Position numbers and translations under genes: made by a program. The notes under the pieces are model-generated. The model saw nothing but the letters and a program-made list of their open reading frames with translations. It was not told the origin of the DNA and did not search any database. From Methanolinea sp. (GTDB lineage: Archaea; Halobacteriota; Methanomicrobia; Methanomicrobiales; Methanospirillaceae): 64,000 bases of DNA. The stretch lies in the NCBI GenBank assembly GCA_018263335.1, contig JADFCY010000008.1, forward strand, positions 1 to 64,000, read 5' to 3'. Of this stretch, positions 7,680 to 15,892 are shown in pieces (within the stretch, counting starts at the first letter, position 1; each line of letters starts with the position of its first letter).

Positions 7680-8597
7680 ATGAAGAATCCCGGAAGAGAA
7701 GATCCCGAGGGCCTCAGTGACCCGTACATCATCCGGTATCCCGAGATCGTGGCATTGTCCTCGCGTGACGGGCACCAGGTGGAACTGGTGGAGTTCTTCG
7801 AGTGCGTGGGCGGGGCCATGTGGGCCCGCCTCCACTATGCAAAGAGCCCCCTCGTTCATTCGGTCCGCACGGTGGGGGGCAGTACCCGGTACCTCCTCTC
7901 CCCCGGAAGGGTGGACCTCGCGCTTGAGGGTTCACGGTTCCCGGCCGGCATCTGCGGCGTTGAGGTGGAGGAGAGCGAGATTGCAATCTCTTACATCGGG
8001 CTCGGGGGAGGCGGCGTGGGTGCTTCGGGCTGCCGCTCCCTCGCGGGGGGAGTGATCCGCACGGAATGCGACCCATCAGGAGGCGGAAAGAAGGCGGGGG
8101 CCACCATATGGCTTCCGCGCCGCGAACGCATCCTCATCGGCGTCGACGACACCGACACCCCTGAAGAGGGGGCCACGTGGACCCTCTGCCACAACATCGC
8201 ACGTGCGGTCCAGGACGAGTACTCCCGCTACCTCTCCCATACTATCGTGCAGCTCTTCCCGGTCCCCTACCGGACCAAGAACTGCGTCGCGGTGGTGTGC
8301 GAGTTCGCGAGCAGTGATCCGACGCGCCTGGTCTCCTCCTTTCACCGGCTCCTCGAACGCCATACTCTCTCAGAGAAGACCGGGATGGCGGTCTTCTGCG
8401 GCTTCGACCCCGCTCCCCTTTCCGACTACGGGTGGGCGGTCAAGCGCGGGGAGGTGAACCCGGACCGCCTCGCGGCGCTGAGAGGATTGCCCCTTGCGCG
8501 TATCATGGAGGGGAGGGGGGTCATCGGGGCAGTCGCGGCCATACCATTCTCAACCCGTTACGAGGAGGCGCTGCAGCTGTGCGATGGAAGATGCTGA
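7680..8597 (+). CDS. Methanogenesis marker protein 11
   Basis: A 305-residue protein found in methanogens, of unproven function. The centre (residues 153-170) carries IGVDDTDTPEEGATWTLC, close to the GIDDTD motif of the kinase-like domain of TiaS, the archaeal tRNA-Ile2 agmatinylcytidine synthase. An ATP-using enzyme is therefore plausible. The N-terminal 145 residues are unlike TiaS. It opens an operon of eight overlapping genes for coenzyme B synthesis, and its last 7 bases overlap the radical SAM gene. A role in coenzyme B formation is inference from context. Confidence 0.8.
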   Translation: MKNPGREDPEGLSDPYIIRYPEIVALSSRDGHQVELVEFFECVGGAMWARLHYAKSPLVHSVRTVGGSTRYLLSPGRVDLALEGSRFPAGICGVEVEESEIAISYIGLGGGGVGASGCRSLAGGVIRTECDPSGGGKKAGATIWLPRRERILIGVDDTDTPEEGATWTLCHNIARAVQDEYSRYLSHTIVQLFPVPYRTKNCVAVVCEFASSDPTRLVSSFHRLLERHTLSEKTGMAVFCGFDPAPLSDYGWAVKRGEVNPDRLAALRGLPLARIMEGRGVIGAVAAIPFSTRYEEALQLCDGRC

Positions 8598-9550
8598 AAG
8601 CCCGGCTGCTCTCGGAGGGGACCGCCCGGCTTGAAGGTGTACCCGGCAACGGGTATGTCTCGGCATCCACCGCGGGACCCGGTGCAGGAGGCCCCGGGTC
8701 GGTCTTCTTCTCCCTCGGAGGGAAGCGTGTCCGCCTGGCCCTTGACCCAGAGAGCAGCATCCGCATCTTCCACAGGGGGGCAGGACTTGCGACGCTCTAT
8801 GTGGATGGGAAAGAGATAGAAGGCGTCATTGAGCCAATCGCCCTCCACTGCCCGCGGCAGGCATACCTCACGGTGAGCAGCGGGTGCATCTTCTCCTGCA
8901 GGTACTGCGAGGTCCCCGGCCACCCGCAGCGGAGAAAGTCAGTCGATGAGATCGTGGCCATGGTGGAAGGGGTCGCGGACCGGATAGATGCCATCTCCCT
9001 GACAAGCGGCGTGATGGGGAGCGTGGAGGAGGAGGAGGAATACGTCCTCGGTGTCGTCCGCAGGCTCGCTCGCTTCGGTATCCCCATCGGGGTCTCGATC
9101 TACCCGACCAAAGAGAGCGCAGAGAGGCTCCATGCCCTCGGTGTCGTGGAGGTGAAGTTCAACGTGGAGACCGCAACCGACGCGCTCTTTGCGCGGATGT
9201 GCCCGGGACTCTCCCGGGACGACATATGGCAGGCACTCGGAAAGTCCGTTCCCCTTTTTGGGAAAAACCACGTCTTCTCGAACCTTATCATCGGCCTCGG
9301 CGAGACAGACGAAGAGGTGGGGGGCTGCATACACGCCCTCACGCGGATGGGCGTGATCCCGGTGATCCGCCCGCTCTCGCCGGCGGCCGGGTGCAGGGGA
9401 TACCGGCGGCCGTCGAAGGAGCGGATCCTCGCGGTCAACCGTATCCACGCAGACGCACTGCACAGGGCAGGCCTTGATCCGGGTGCGGCCATGACCATGT
9501 GCGTTGCGTGCACGGGGTGCGACCTGGTCCCGGGGAGGGACGATACATGA
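8591..9550 (+). CDS. Radical SAM protein of the coenzyme B operon
   Basis: A 319-residue radical SAM enzyme with SGCIFSCRYCEVPG; the CxxxCxxC cysteines are C99, C103 and C106. A second cysteine group, CVACTGC, lies about 15 residues from the C terminus and could hold an auxiliary cluster. The start is ATG 8591, overlapping the marker-11 end; the stop overlaps the next ATG (ATGA). Substrate unknown. Placed between marker 11 and the aks genes, it is a candidate for forming the thiol of 7-mercaptoheptanoate, since sulfur-inserting radical SAM enzymes use an extra cluster. That is inference. It is not the Mmp10 type, which has a different Cys pattern. Confidence 0.75.
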   Translation: MLKARLLSEGTARLEGVPGNGYVSASTAGPGAGGPGSVFFSLGGKRVRLALDPESSIRIFHRGAGLATLYVDGKEIEGVIEPIALHCPRQAYLTVSSGCIFSCRYCEVPGHPQRRKSVDEIVAMVEGVADRIDAISLTSGVMGSVEEEEEYVLGVVRRLARFGIPIGVSIYPTKESAERLHALGVVEVKFNVETATDALFARMCPGLSRDDIWQALGKSVPLFGKNHVFSNLIIGLGETDEEVGGCIHALTRMGVIPVIRPLSPAAGCRGYRRPSKERILAVNRIHADALHRAGLDPGAAMTMCVACTGCDLVPGRDDT

Positions 9551-10836
9551 GAGGGTACGAAGCACTTGCAGAGGCGATCCTGGCAGCCACAGACCGGCAG
9601 TACATGGTCCCCGGCTATCCCATCACTGAGCTTTCGGCCCTCACCAGGGCAGAGATGGTGATCAACGAGAAGACCGGGCTTGAGTATGCACTCGGCGATT
9701 CGCTTGCGGGGAGAAGGGCAGCGCTTATTGTGAAGAACGTGGGCGTCAACGCCTGCGTAGACCCGCTCCTCCAGGCAACCGCCCAGGGACTCGTCGGGGG
9801 GGTGCTGCTGGTGGCAGGGGACGACCCGGATGCAGTGGGCTCCCAGACCTCGCAGGACACCCGGATCATAGGGGAGCTCGCTGAGATTCCCGTGATCGAG
9901 CCGGATGCGGGCACGGCCTTCCGGGCGGTGGAGGCCGCGCTCCAGGCGTCAGAGGAGTTCTCCAGGGTGGCGATGCTCCGGGTGACCCCCGGTTTCCTCG
10001 AGGCGGAGGTCACCGACAGCCGCGTGTCCCGGAGGGATTTCCAGGGCCGGCTCTCGGACAGGAGCTTCACGATGCACGGGAGGGTAACCGCCTCCCGCGC
10101 CCTCTTCAGGAAGATGCAGGGATGGTCGGATGCCTCGCCGCTGAACACCTGGGCGGGCGAGCCGGTGGGAGCGGGGCCAAAGCCCGGAAAAAGCCGCGTC
10201 GTCACGGTCTTCCCGCCGCCGTCAAGGCTTGCAGAGTACCGAGAAGTCAGGGAAGCAGGCCTCACATTCGTAAAAGATCACTGCAGGCACCAGATCCTCC
10301 CCGACGAAGAGGGAAGGGCGTCACCCCAGACCCTTGAGGAACGGGGGTATTACCGGACATTCTGCCGGGACTGCCCGTTCAAGCCGGTAATCGCGCTCAT
10401 GCAGGACCTTGGGATGCGCCCGGTCTGCGATGCCGGGTGCGTTGTGCTGGCGATGAATCCCCCCTATCGTATCGGGGTGGCGAGCTACGGGATGGGGTCG
10501 AGCGTGGGCGTGGCGGCCAGGAGCACGGGGGTTGCCCTCACCGGGGACTACGCGTTTCTCCACAGCGGGATCAACGCGCTGATGGACGTGTACGAGAAGG
10601 GGCTTCCCCTCCTCTGCGTAATCCTGGATAACCGCTGTGCCGCAATGACCGGCAAGCAGCCCTCGCTCCCTGTCGAGCGGTACCTCGGCTGGGCAGCCCC
10701 GCAATTCGTCGAGGTGCATGAGACGGGAAGAATACGGGACCTGCTGCAGGACGCCGCAAGGCCCAGAGTGGTCGTGATCAGGGGAACATGCCCGGAGGGG
10801 CAGGAACATGAGATCGTGGCATATCGAGATATGTGA
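9547..10836 (+). CDS. IorA-like thiamine pyrophosphate enzyme (candidate 2-oxo acid decarboxylase)
   Basis: A 429-residue relative of the indolepyruvate:ferredoxin oxidoreductase alpha subunit. The N-terminal domain has PGYPITELS (residues 22-30). The TPP domain has GDYAFLHSG (333-341) and LDNRCAAMTGKQP (360-372). Cys pairs C273/C276 and C294/C298 match IorA positions. It lacks the C-terminal double [4Fe-4S] ferredoxin domain of IorA, and no beta-subunit gene is nearby, so oxidative activity looks unlikely. The start ATG overlaps the upstream stop, and its end overlaps aksA by 29 bp. Non-oxidative decarboxylation of 2-oxosuberate is a reasonable proposal. Confidence 0.7.
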   Translation: MRGYEALAEAILAATDRQYMVPGYPITELSALTRAEMVINEKTGLEYALGDSLAGRRAALIVKNVGVNACVDPLLQATAQGLVGGVLLVAGDDPDAVGSQTSQDTRIIGELAEIPVIEPDAGTAFRAVEAALQASEEFSRVAMLRVTPGFLEAEVTDSRVSRRDFQGRLSDRSFTMHGRVTASRALFRKMQGWSDASPLNTWAGEPVGAGPKPGKSRVVTVFPPPSRLAEYREVREAGLTFVKDHCRHQILPDEEGRASPQTLEERGYYRTFCRDCPFKPVIALMQDLGMRPVCDAGCVVLAMNPPYRIGVASYGMGSSVGVAARSTGVALTGDYAFLHSGINALMDVYEKGLPLLCVILDNRCAAMTGKQPSLPVERYLGWAAPQFVEVHETGRIRDLLQDAARPRVVVIRGTCPEGQEHEIVAYRDM

Positions 10837-11938
10837 TGTCACCCTTCGAGACGGGGAGCAGACCCCGGGGGTCTCCTTCACGTGCGAGGAGAAGACAAGG
10901 ATTGCAGAAGTACTGGACAAGATAGGAGTGGAGGTCATCGAGGCCGGGTTCCCGGCAACCTCTCCCTACGAGAAGCGCTGCGTGAGTGCGGTTGCGTCGC
11001 TCGGGCTCGATGCCCGCATCTGCTGCCTGGCAAGGGCGCGGAAGGCAGACGTGGACGCCGCGATCGAGGCGGGCGTCGACATGGTGAGCATCTTCATGCC
11101 CACGTCTGACCTGCACATCCGGCACAAGTTCCATGCACCGAGGGAGAAGGTGCTTGGGGATTCCCTCGAGATGGTGGACTACACCCACGATCACGGGCTC
11201 GAAGTCAGGTTCGCCGCGGAGGATGCCTCAAGGACGGATCTTTCGTTCCTCCTGGAGGTATACAGGCAGGGCGAAGAGCACGGGGCCGACCTCCTCTCCT
11301 TTGCAGATACCGTCGGTGCGCTTTCCCCCCTGCAGATGTTTCGGACCATGAAGAAGATCGTGAAGGCCGTGCACAGGCCGGTCTGCGCACACTGCCACAA
11401 CGACATGGGGATGGCGACAGCCAACACCCTTGCCGCCGCCGAGGCAGGGGCATTCCAGCTTCACACGACGGTGAACGGGATCGGGGAGAGGGCAGGGAAC
11501 GCTGCGCTCGAGGAGGTGCTCGTCGGGCTCTACATGAAGGGAGGGGTCCGGCGCTACGACCTCTCCCACCTCGCCTCCCTCTCGGAGATGGTCGCCCACT
11601 ACTCCGGGGTCAAGGTTGATTGTCTGAAGCCCGTGGTGGGCGACCATGCCTTCCGCCACGAGAGCGGCATCCATATCGCCGCGATCCTGGAAGACCCCGA
11701 GACCTACGAGTATTTCCCGCCTGAACTCGTCGGGGCCACCCGGAAGTTCACCCTTGGCAAGCACACAGGAAAGAAGGCGCTCGAGCACGAGGTGGCCCGC
11801 CTCGGGTACCACCTCCCCGAGAAGCAGCTCTGCCAGGTGCTCGAGATGGTCAAGGACCGCGGGGAGAAGAAGGTCGATCTCACAGACGAGACCTTAATCG
11901 ACCTCATCAAGCAGGTGATGGGGGGGCCGCCGCTGTGA
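10808..11938 (+). CDS. aksA: Homocitrate synthase AksA
   Basis: AksA condenses acetyl-CoA with 2-oxoglutarate and its chain-extended homologues, leading to 2-oxosuberate for coenzyme B. The 376 residues contain the HMGL-like motifs CDVTLRDGEQTPGVSF, HCHNDMGMATANTLAA and VNGIGERAGNAALEE, and the C-terminal HESGIHIAAIL. Relatives are 2-isopropylmalate and citramalate synthases. The directly linked homoaconitase and dehydrogenase genes favour AksA. A short protein end after the catalytic domain, without a full regulatory domain, also fits AksA. Confidence 0.85.
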   Translation: MRSWHIEICDVTLRDGEQTPGVSFTCEEKTRIAEVLDKIGVEVIEAGFPATSPYEKRCVSAVASLGLDARICCLARARKADVDAAIEAGVDMVSIFMPTSDLHIRHKFHAPREKVLGDSLEMVDYTHDHGLEVRFAAEDASRTDLSFLLEVYRQGEEHGADLLSFADTVGALSPLQMFRTMKKIVKAVHRPVCAHCHNDMGMATANTLAAAEAGAFQLHTTVNGIGERAGNAALEEVLVGLYMKGGVRRYDLSHLASLSEMVAHYSGVKVDCLKPVVGDHAFRHESGIHIAAILEDPETYEYFPPELVGATRKFTLGKHTGKKALEHEVARLGYHLPEKQLCQVLEMVKDRGEKKVDLTDETLIDLIKQVMGGPPL

Positions 11939-13149
11939 GCACTCTTTCGGAGCGGATACTCGGGGCACCCGCAGGGGACTACGTGGACCGCCAGGTTGAC
12001 CGTGCCTACGTGCACGACGGGACGGGCGTCCTGACGCTTGAGGCATGGAGGGCCATGGAGGCCGGAGCGCCGGCCAGGCCTGGGCGCTGTTATGTCCTCT
12101 TTGACCATATCGTGCCGGCCAACAACTCGGTCACTGCCGGGCTGCAGCACGACCTGCGCATGTTTGCCCGGCAGCAGGGGTTCCATTTTACCGACGTGGG
12201 GGATGGGATCTGCCACCAGCTGATGGGCGAGGGGATCGCGCTCCCCGGCGAGATCATGGTGGGAGCAGACTCGCATACCTGCACCCTCGGGGCATTCGGG
12301 GCGTTTGCCACGGGGGTCGGTGCAACCGACATGGCCGCCATCTGGGCAGAGGGAGGGACATGGTTTCGTGTCCCCGAGACCATCGCCATGCGGATGCGGG
12401 GAGCCCTGTCCGGGCCCGCGGAGGCAAAAGACCTTGCCCTCACCTACGTAGGCAGGCTCTCCATGGACGGCGCAACCTACCGTTCACTCGAGTTCGTGGG
12501 AGACGGCGTCGCGTCTCTCTCAATTGAGTCCCGGATGACCCTCTCCAACCTGGCGGTCGAGACCGGGGCGAAGGCCGGTCTCTTCTACGCAGACGGCTCG
12601 ACATGCAGGTACCTCGGGGCCTACGGTCACCGGGTCAATCCGCAGGAGCCGGAAGAGTGCTGCTACGAGAGGGAACTCCACTTTGACCTGGGAGAGGTCG
12701 TGCCGGTCGTCGCGGTCCCGCCGAGGGTAGATTGCGTAAAACCGGTCGCAGAGATGGAAGGGAAGCCGCTCGACCAGGTATTCGTCGGCACCTGCACCAA
12801 CGGGCGGTTCGAGGATCTCTCCCGGTTTGCCGCGCTAATCCGGGGAGAGAAGGTGAAGGTCCGCACGCTCATTGCACCCGCGTCAAGGAGCGTCCTTGAA
12901 AGGGCCACGGAAACGGGAATCCTCGCGACCCTGGTCAGGGCAGGTTGCACCATCCTTCCGCCCGGGTGTGGGCCGTGCCTCGGCGCCCACCAGGGGGTGC
13001 TCGGCGAGGGGGAGGTCTGCCTCTCCACTGCGAACCGTAACTTCAAAAACCGCATGGGAGTGGGCGGCGAGATCTACCTCGGGTCCGTTGCCACTGCCGC
13101 GGCGAGTGCGCGCGCGGGTTTCCTCGCGGCCCCGGAGGCCACGCCATGA
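11935..13149 (+). CDS. aksD: Homoaconitase large subunit
   Basis: A 404-residue aconitase-family protein that isomerises homocitrate-type acids with AksE. It shows FDHIVPANN, GADSHTCTLGAFGAFATGVG and the [4Fe-4S] cysteines in VGTCTNGR and ILPPGCGPCLG. The start is GTG overlapping the aksA stop (GTGA). Leucine-pathway isopropylmalate isomerase (LeuC) is the close alternative; the operon supports the coenzyme B role. Confidence 0.85.
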   Translation: MSTLSERILGAPAGDYVDRQVDRAYVHDGTGVLTLEAWRAMEAGAPARPGRCYVLFDHIVPANNSVTAGLQHDLRMFARQQGFHFTDVGDGICHQLMGEGIALPGEIMVGADSHTCTLGAFGAFATGVGATDMAAIWAEGGTWFRVPETIAMRMRGALSGPAEAKDLALTYVGRLSMDGATYRSLEFVGDGVASLSIESRMTLSNLAVETGAKAGLFYADGSTCRYLGAYGHRVNPQEPEECCYERELHFDLGEVVPVVAVPPRVDCVKPVAEMEGKPLDQVFVGTCTNGRFEDLSRFAALIRGEKVKVRTLIAPASRSVLERATETGILATLVRAGCTILPPGCGPCLGAHQGVLGEGEVCLSTANRNFKNRMGVGGEIYLGSVATAAASARAGFLAAPEATP

Positions 13150-13616
13150 AGATCGAGGGGCGTGCACTCTGCCTCGGGCTGGATATCGACACCGACGTGA
13201 TCATCGCGGGGCGCTACCTGCGGACCAAAGACAGGTCGGAGTGGGCAAGGCACGCATTTGAAGACCTGGACCCCTCCCTTGCCCAGCGCCTGGAGGGGAC
13301 GGTGATCATCGCCGGCAAAAACTTCGGGTGCGGCTCTTCCCGCGAGCAGGCGGCCATCGCCCTGAAGGAGGCAGGGGTGAGAGGGGTGATTGCGCCCAGT
13401 TTCGCCCGCATCTTCTTCAGGAACGCCATCAACATCGGCCTTCCAGTCATCGAGTGCGAATGCACCTGCAGTGACAACGAGGCAGTCAGTGCAGACCCGG
13501 GAACCGGAGCGGTGACGATCGGAACGCACACGTATCACACGCGCCCGCTCTCACCCCGCATGCTCGAGATACTCTCAGCCGGGGGGCTGGTCGCATACTG
13601 GAGGGGCAGGCGGTGA
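13146..13616 (+). CDS. aksE: Homoaconitase small subunit
   Basis: A 156-residue swivelling-domain partner of AksD. It has DIDTDVIIAGRYL at the N terminus and NFGCGSSREQAAIALK, the substrate-binding motif of this family. It overlaps aksD by ATGA and the next gene by GTGA, so translational coupling is likely. LeuD is the alternative family member. Confidence 0.86.
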   Translation: MKIEGRALCLGLDIDTDVIIAGRYLRTKDRSEWARHAFEDLDPSLAQRLEGTVIIAGKNFGCGSSREQAAIALKEAGVRGVIAPSFARIFFRNAINIGLPVIECECTCSDNEAVSADPGTGAVTIGTHTYHTRPLSPRMLEILSAGGLVAYWRGRR

Positions 13617-14416
13617 TCTTCCCCCGCCAGTGCAAGGAAGTGGGGCATGCGTCAACGCGCCCATGCGGGGAGAAGGTGTATTTCCTCTCCCGTTACCTCG
13701 TCCACGAGACGGGAGAAGGCCCGGAACTGCTGGAGGTCCTCCCCGAAGAGGAAGAAGGCGGCCTGATGCGCTCTGTGAGAGAAGTGCGGGTGCTCGCGGC
13801 TCCCGGGGAGGTGACGGTCCACAGAGAAAAGGTCCAGATCCATGATCGCGCCCTGCTGGTCAGGCTGGCGATGGAGTCCGGGACCCGGTGCACCATATTC
13901 ACCGGCCTCGATGAGCACATGACGTTCGTCATGGATCCCGATATCAGGGAATTCCAGACGGTCCACGTCTACGATATCACCCCCCCGCGGCCGAGCCTCT
14001 CCGCTGCGATCCGCGAGCTCGAAGCAGCAGGGCTCTTTGGCGACCTCGATGTCGTCTTCGCGCACTCCCTGCGGGACATCTCAAGCCTTGGCGCAGACAT
14101 TTACCCGTGCAGGGCCGCAGGGTTTGCCCGGACCCTCGATGCCGATCCCCTGCGGGGAGGAGAGACGGTCGCGGGGTGCATGACCGGCGCGATGCTCGCC
14201 CGGGAGTGCTACGGGGACGATTTCGGGATGGTCGAGATCTGCCCCCTGAAGATGGTACGCGCTGAACCGTTCATTGCCAGGTGCTGCCGGAAGGAGCGCG
14301 AGGGCATCGGGGTCTACGACGGGAAGTTTGGAGCCGTCGTGCACTGGGGTGCAAGCCCATCCCAGATCTCCCGGGCGGTATGCAGCCTCCTCGAACAATG
14401 GAGGGAACTGGCATGA
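13613..14416 (+). CDS. Unknown conserved protein inside the aks operon
   Basis: A 267-residue soluble protein that I do not recognise. It starts with GTG overlapping the aksE stop and ends with a stop overlapping the aksF ATG, so it is firmly within the operon. Visible points: an N-terminal Cys, a central ITPPRPSLSAAIRELE stretch, and a Cys-rich C-terminal half (CMTGAMLAREC, EICPLKMV, ARCCRKE). No signal peptide or membrane segment. The position between the isomerase and dehydrogenase genes suggests a role in chain elongation or in a later coenzyme B step; this is inference. Confidence 0.8.
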   Translation: MIFPRQCKEVGHASTRPCGEKVYFLSRYLVHETGEGPELLEVLPEEEEGGLMRSVREVRVLAAPGEVTVHREKVQIHDRALLVRLAMESGTRCTIFTGLDEHMTFVMDPDIREFQTVHVYDITPPRPSLSAAIRELEAAGLFGDLDVVFAHSLRDISSLGADIYPCRAAGFARTLDADPLRGGETVAGCMTGAMLARECYGDDFGMVEICPLKMVRAEPFIARCCRKEREGIGVYDGKFGAVVHWGASPSQISRAVCSLLEQWRELA

Positions 14417-15384
14417 GGGTCGCCGTGGCCGAGGGCGACGGGATTGGGCACGAGGTCATCCCGGTTGCAAAGAGGGCGCTCGAGGTGCTCCGCCCCGACA
14501 TCGAGTTCTTCCCGGTCGAAGTGGGGTACGGGAGGTGGGAGCGGACCGGCCAGGCGATCACAGACGATGAACTCCGGGAGTTTGCGTCAGCCGATGCCAT
14601 ACTCTTCGGGGCGGTGACCACCCCTCCCTCTCCTGACTACCGGAGTGTCATCGTGCGCATCCGAAAAGAACTCGACCTCTACGCAAACCTCCGGCCGGTG
14701 TGGGGCAATGGGTTCGATATCAAAATCGTCCGCGAGAACACCGAGGGGCTTTACTCGGGCGTGGAGAAGATCGAACACGACTCGGCCTGCACCGTGCGCT
14801 GCATCACGAGGAGGGGGAGCGAGCGGATCGCGAGGTTTGCGTGCGGGTTGGCGCAAAAGAGGGCAGGCATCACTATAGGCCACAAGGCAAACGTCCTCAA
14901 GTCAGACGTCTTCTTCCGCGAGATCTGCATCGCCGAGGCGGCGGCTGCAGGCGTTGCCTGGAAAGAGTGCTACATCGATGCCCTCTGTCTCGACATCCTC
15001 CAGCACCCGGAGCGGTACGATGTCATCGTGACCACCAACATGTTCGGCGATATCCTCTCTGACGTCGCGGCGTACCTCGTGGGGGGCCTCGGCCTCCTGC
15101 CGAGCGGAAACATCGGGGATCGGCATGCGCTCTTTGAGCCTGTCCACGGAAGCGCCCCCGATATCGCCGGGAAGAACCTCGCAAACCCGATAGCGGCGCT
15201 CCGGAGTGCTGCCATGCTGCTAGAGCACCGGGCGAATGACCCGGAGGCTGCAGACAAGATCGAGAAAGCGATCAACGCGGTCCGTGCACGCGGTGTCATG
15301 ACCAGGGACCTGGGCGGAAATCATGGTACCGTGGAATTCGGAAATGAGGTTATCAGAGAGTTGGAATCGATGATCAGGAATTAG
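14413..15384 (+). CDS. aksF: Isohomocitrate dehydrogenase AksF
   Basis: A 323-residue member of the isocitrate/isopropylmalate dehydrogenase family that oxidatively decarboxylates homoisocitrate-type acids. It has the N-terminal VAVAEGDGIGHEVIP, substrate motif VRENTEGLYSG, the metal-site segment TTNMFGDILSD and the cofactor loop EPVHGSAPDIAGK. The ATG at 14413 overlaps the previous stop; a longer reading frame back to 14281 lacks homology. LeuB is the alternative. Last gene of the operon. Confidence 0.87.
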   Translation: MRVAVAEGDGIGHEVIPVAKRALEVLRPDIEFFPVEVGYGRWERTGQAITDDELREFASADAILFGAVTTPPSPDYRSVIVRIRKELDLYANLRPVWGNGFDIKIVRENTEGLYSGVEKIEHDSACTVRCITRRGSERIARFACGLAQKRAGITIGHKANVLKSDVFFREICIAEAAAAGVAWKECYIDALCLDILQHPERYDVIVTTNMFGDILSDVAAYLVGGLGLLPSGNIGDRHALFEPVHGSAPDIAGKNLANPIAALRSAAMLLEHRANDPEAADKIEKAINAVRARGVMTRDLGGNHGTVEFGNEVIRELESMIRN

Positions 15385-15404
15385 CCCTGCATTTTTTCGG
15401 GATG

Positions 15405-15414
15405 TTTTATATAA
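15405..15414 (+). promoter_or_regulatory. Box A promoter for the receiver gene
   Basis: TTTTATATAA is a near-ideal archaeal TATA box. Initiation about 25-27 bp downstream falls at 15435-15440, right at the start of the following gene, so a leaderless or nearly leaderless mRNA is predicted. Confidence 0.7.
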
Positions 15415-15441
15415 TGTGCCTCTCAAAGGGACATAGTGAAT

Positions 15442-15813
15442 ATGGGAAAAGTGCTCCTTGTCGATGATTCCGAGCTCACCCGTTACCTCCTGAGCCAGAT
15501 ACTCATCTCGGGGGGCCACGAGGTGGTGGGAGAGGCAAGCGACGGGATAGAGGCACTCCAGAAGGTCAGGGAGACCAGCCCCGACGTGGTCATCCTTGAC
15601 GTGATCATGCCCAAGATGAGGGGTCCCGAGACCCTCGAGGAGATCAGGAAGATCAGCCCTGCAACAAGGGTGATCATCTGTTCCGGCGATCACCAGGAGC
15701 ACACCATCAGGGACGTCGTAAAGAAGGGTGCATCGGGGTTTATCATCAAGCCTTTCAAGAAAGAGGCGGTCCTCCAGGAGGTAAATAGTGTCCTTGCGGG
15801 GCAGGTGCCCTGA
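15442..15813 (+). CDS. Stand-alone CheY-like response regulator receiver
   Basis: A single receiver domain of 123 residues with LLVDDSE (acidic pair), VVILDVIMPK (phospho-acceptor Asp), ICSGD and IKPFKK (conserved Lys). There is no output domain and no histidine kinase beside it, so the partner is unknown. I start at ATG 15442; a GTG six bases earlier is possible. It has its own strong box A and is transcribed apart from the aks operon. Confidence 0.88.
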   Translation: MGKVLLVDDSELTRYLLSQILISGGHEVVGEASDGIEALQKVRETSPDVVILDVIMPKMRGPETLEEIRKISPATRVIICSGDHQEHTIRDVVKKGASGFIIKPFKKEAVLQEVNSVLAGQVP

Positions 15814-15892
15814 TCTTTTCCCCCTCCCCCGATATCCTTGAGAAGGCCTCCATACCAATCCTTTTTTTCCCGCCGGCTCCTGATCTGAAGGT

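Noticed and set aside
14281-14412. Longer N terminus for AksF
   Set aside because: The extra 44 codons lie within the upstream gene and lack similarity to the dehydrogenase family; ATG 14413 is ATGA-coupled.
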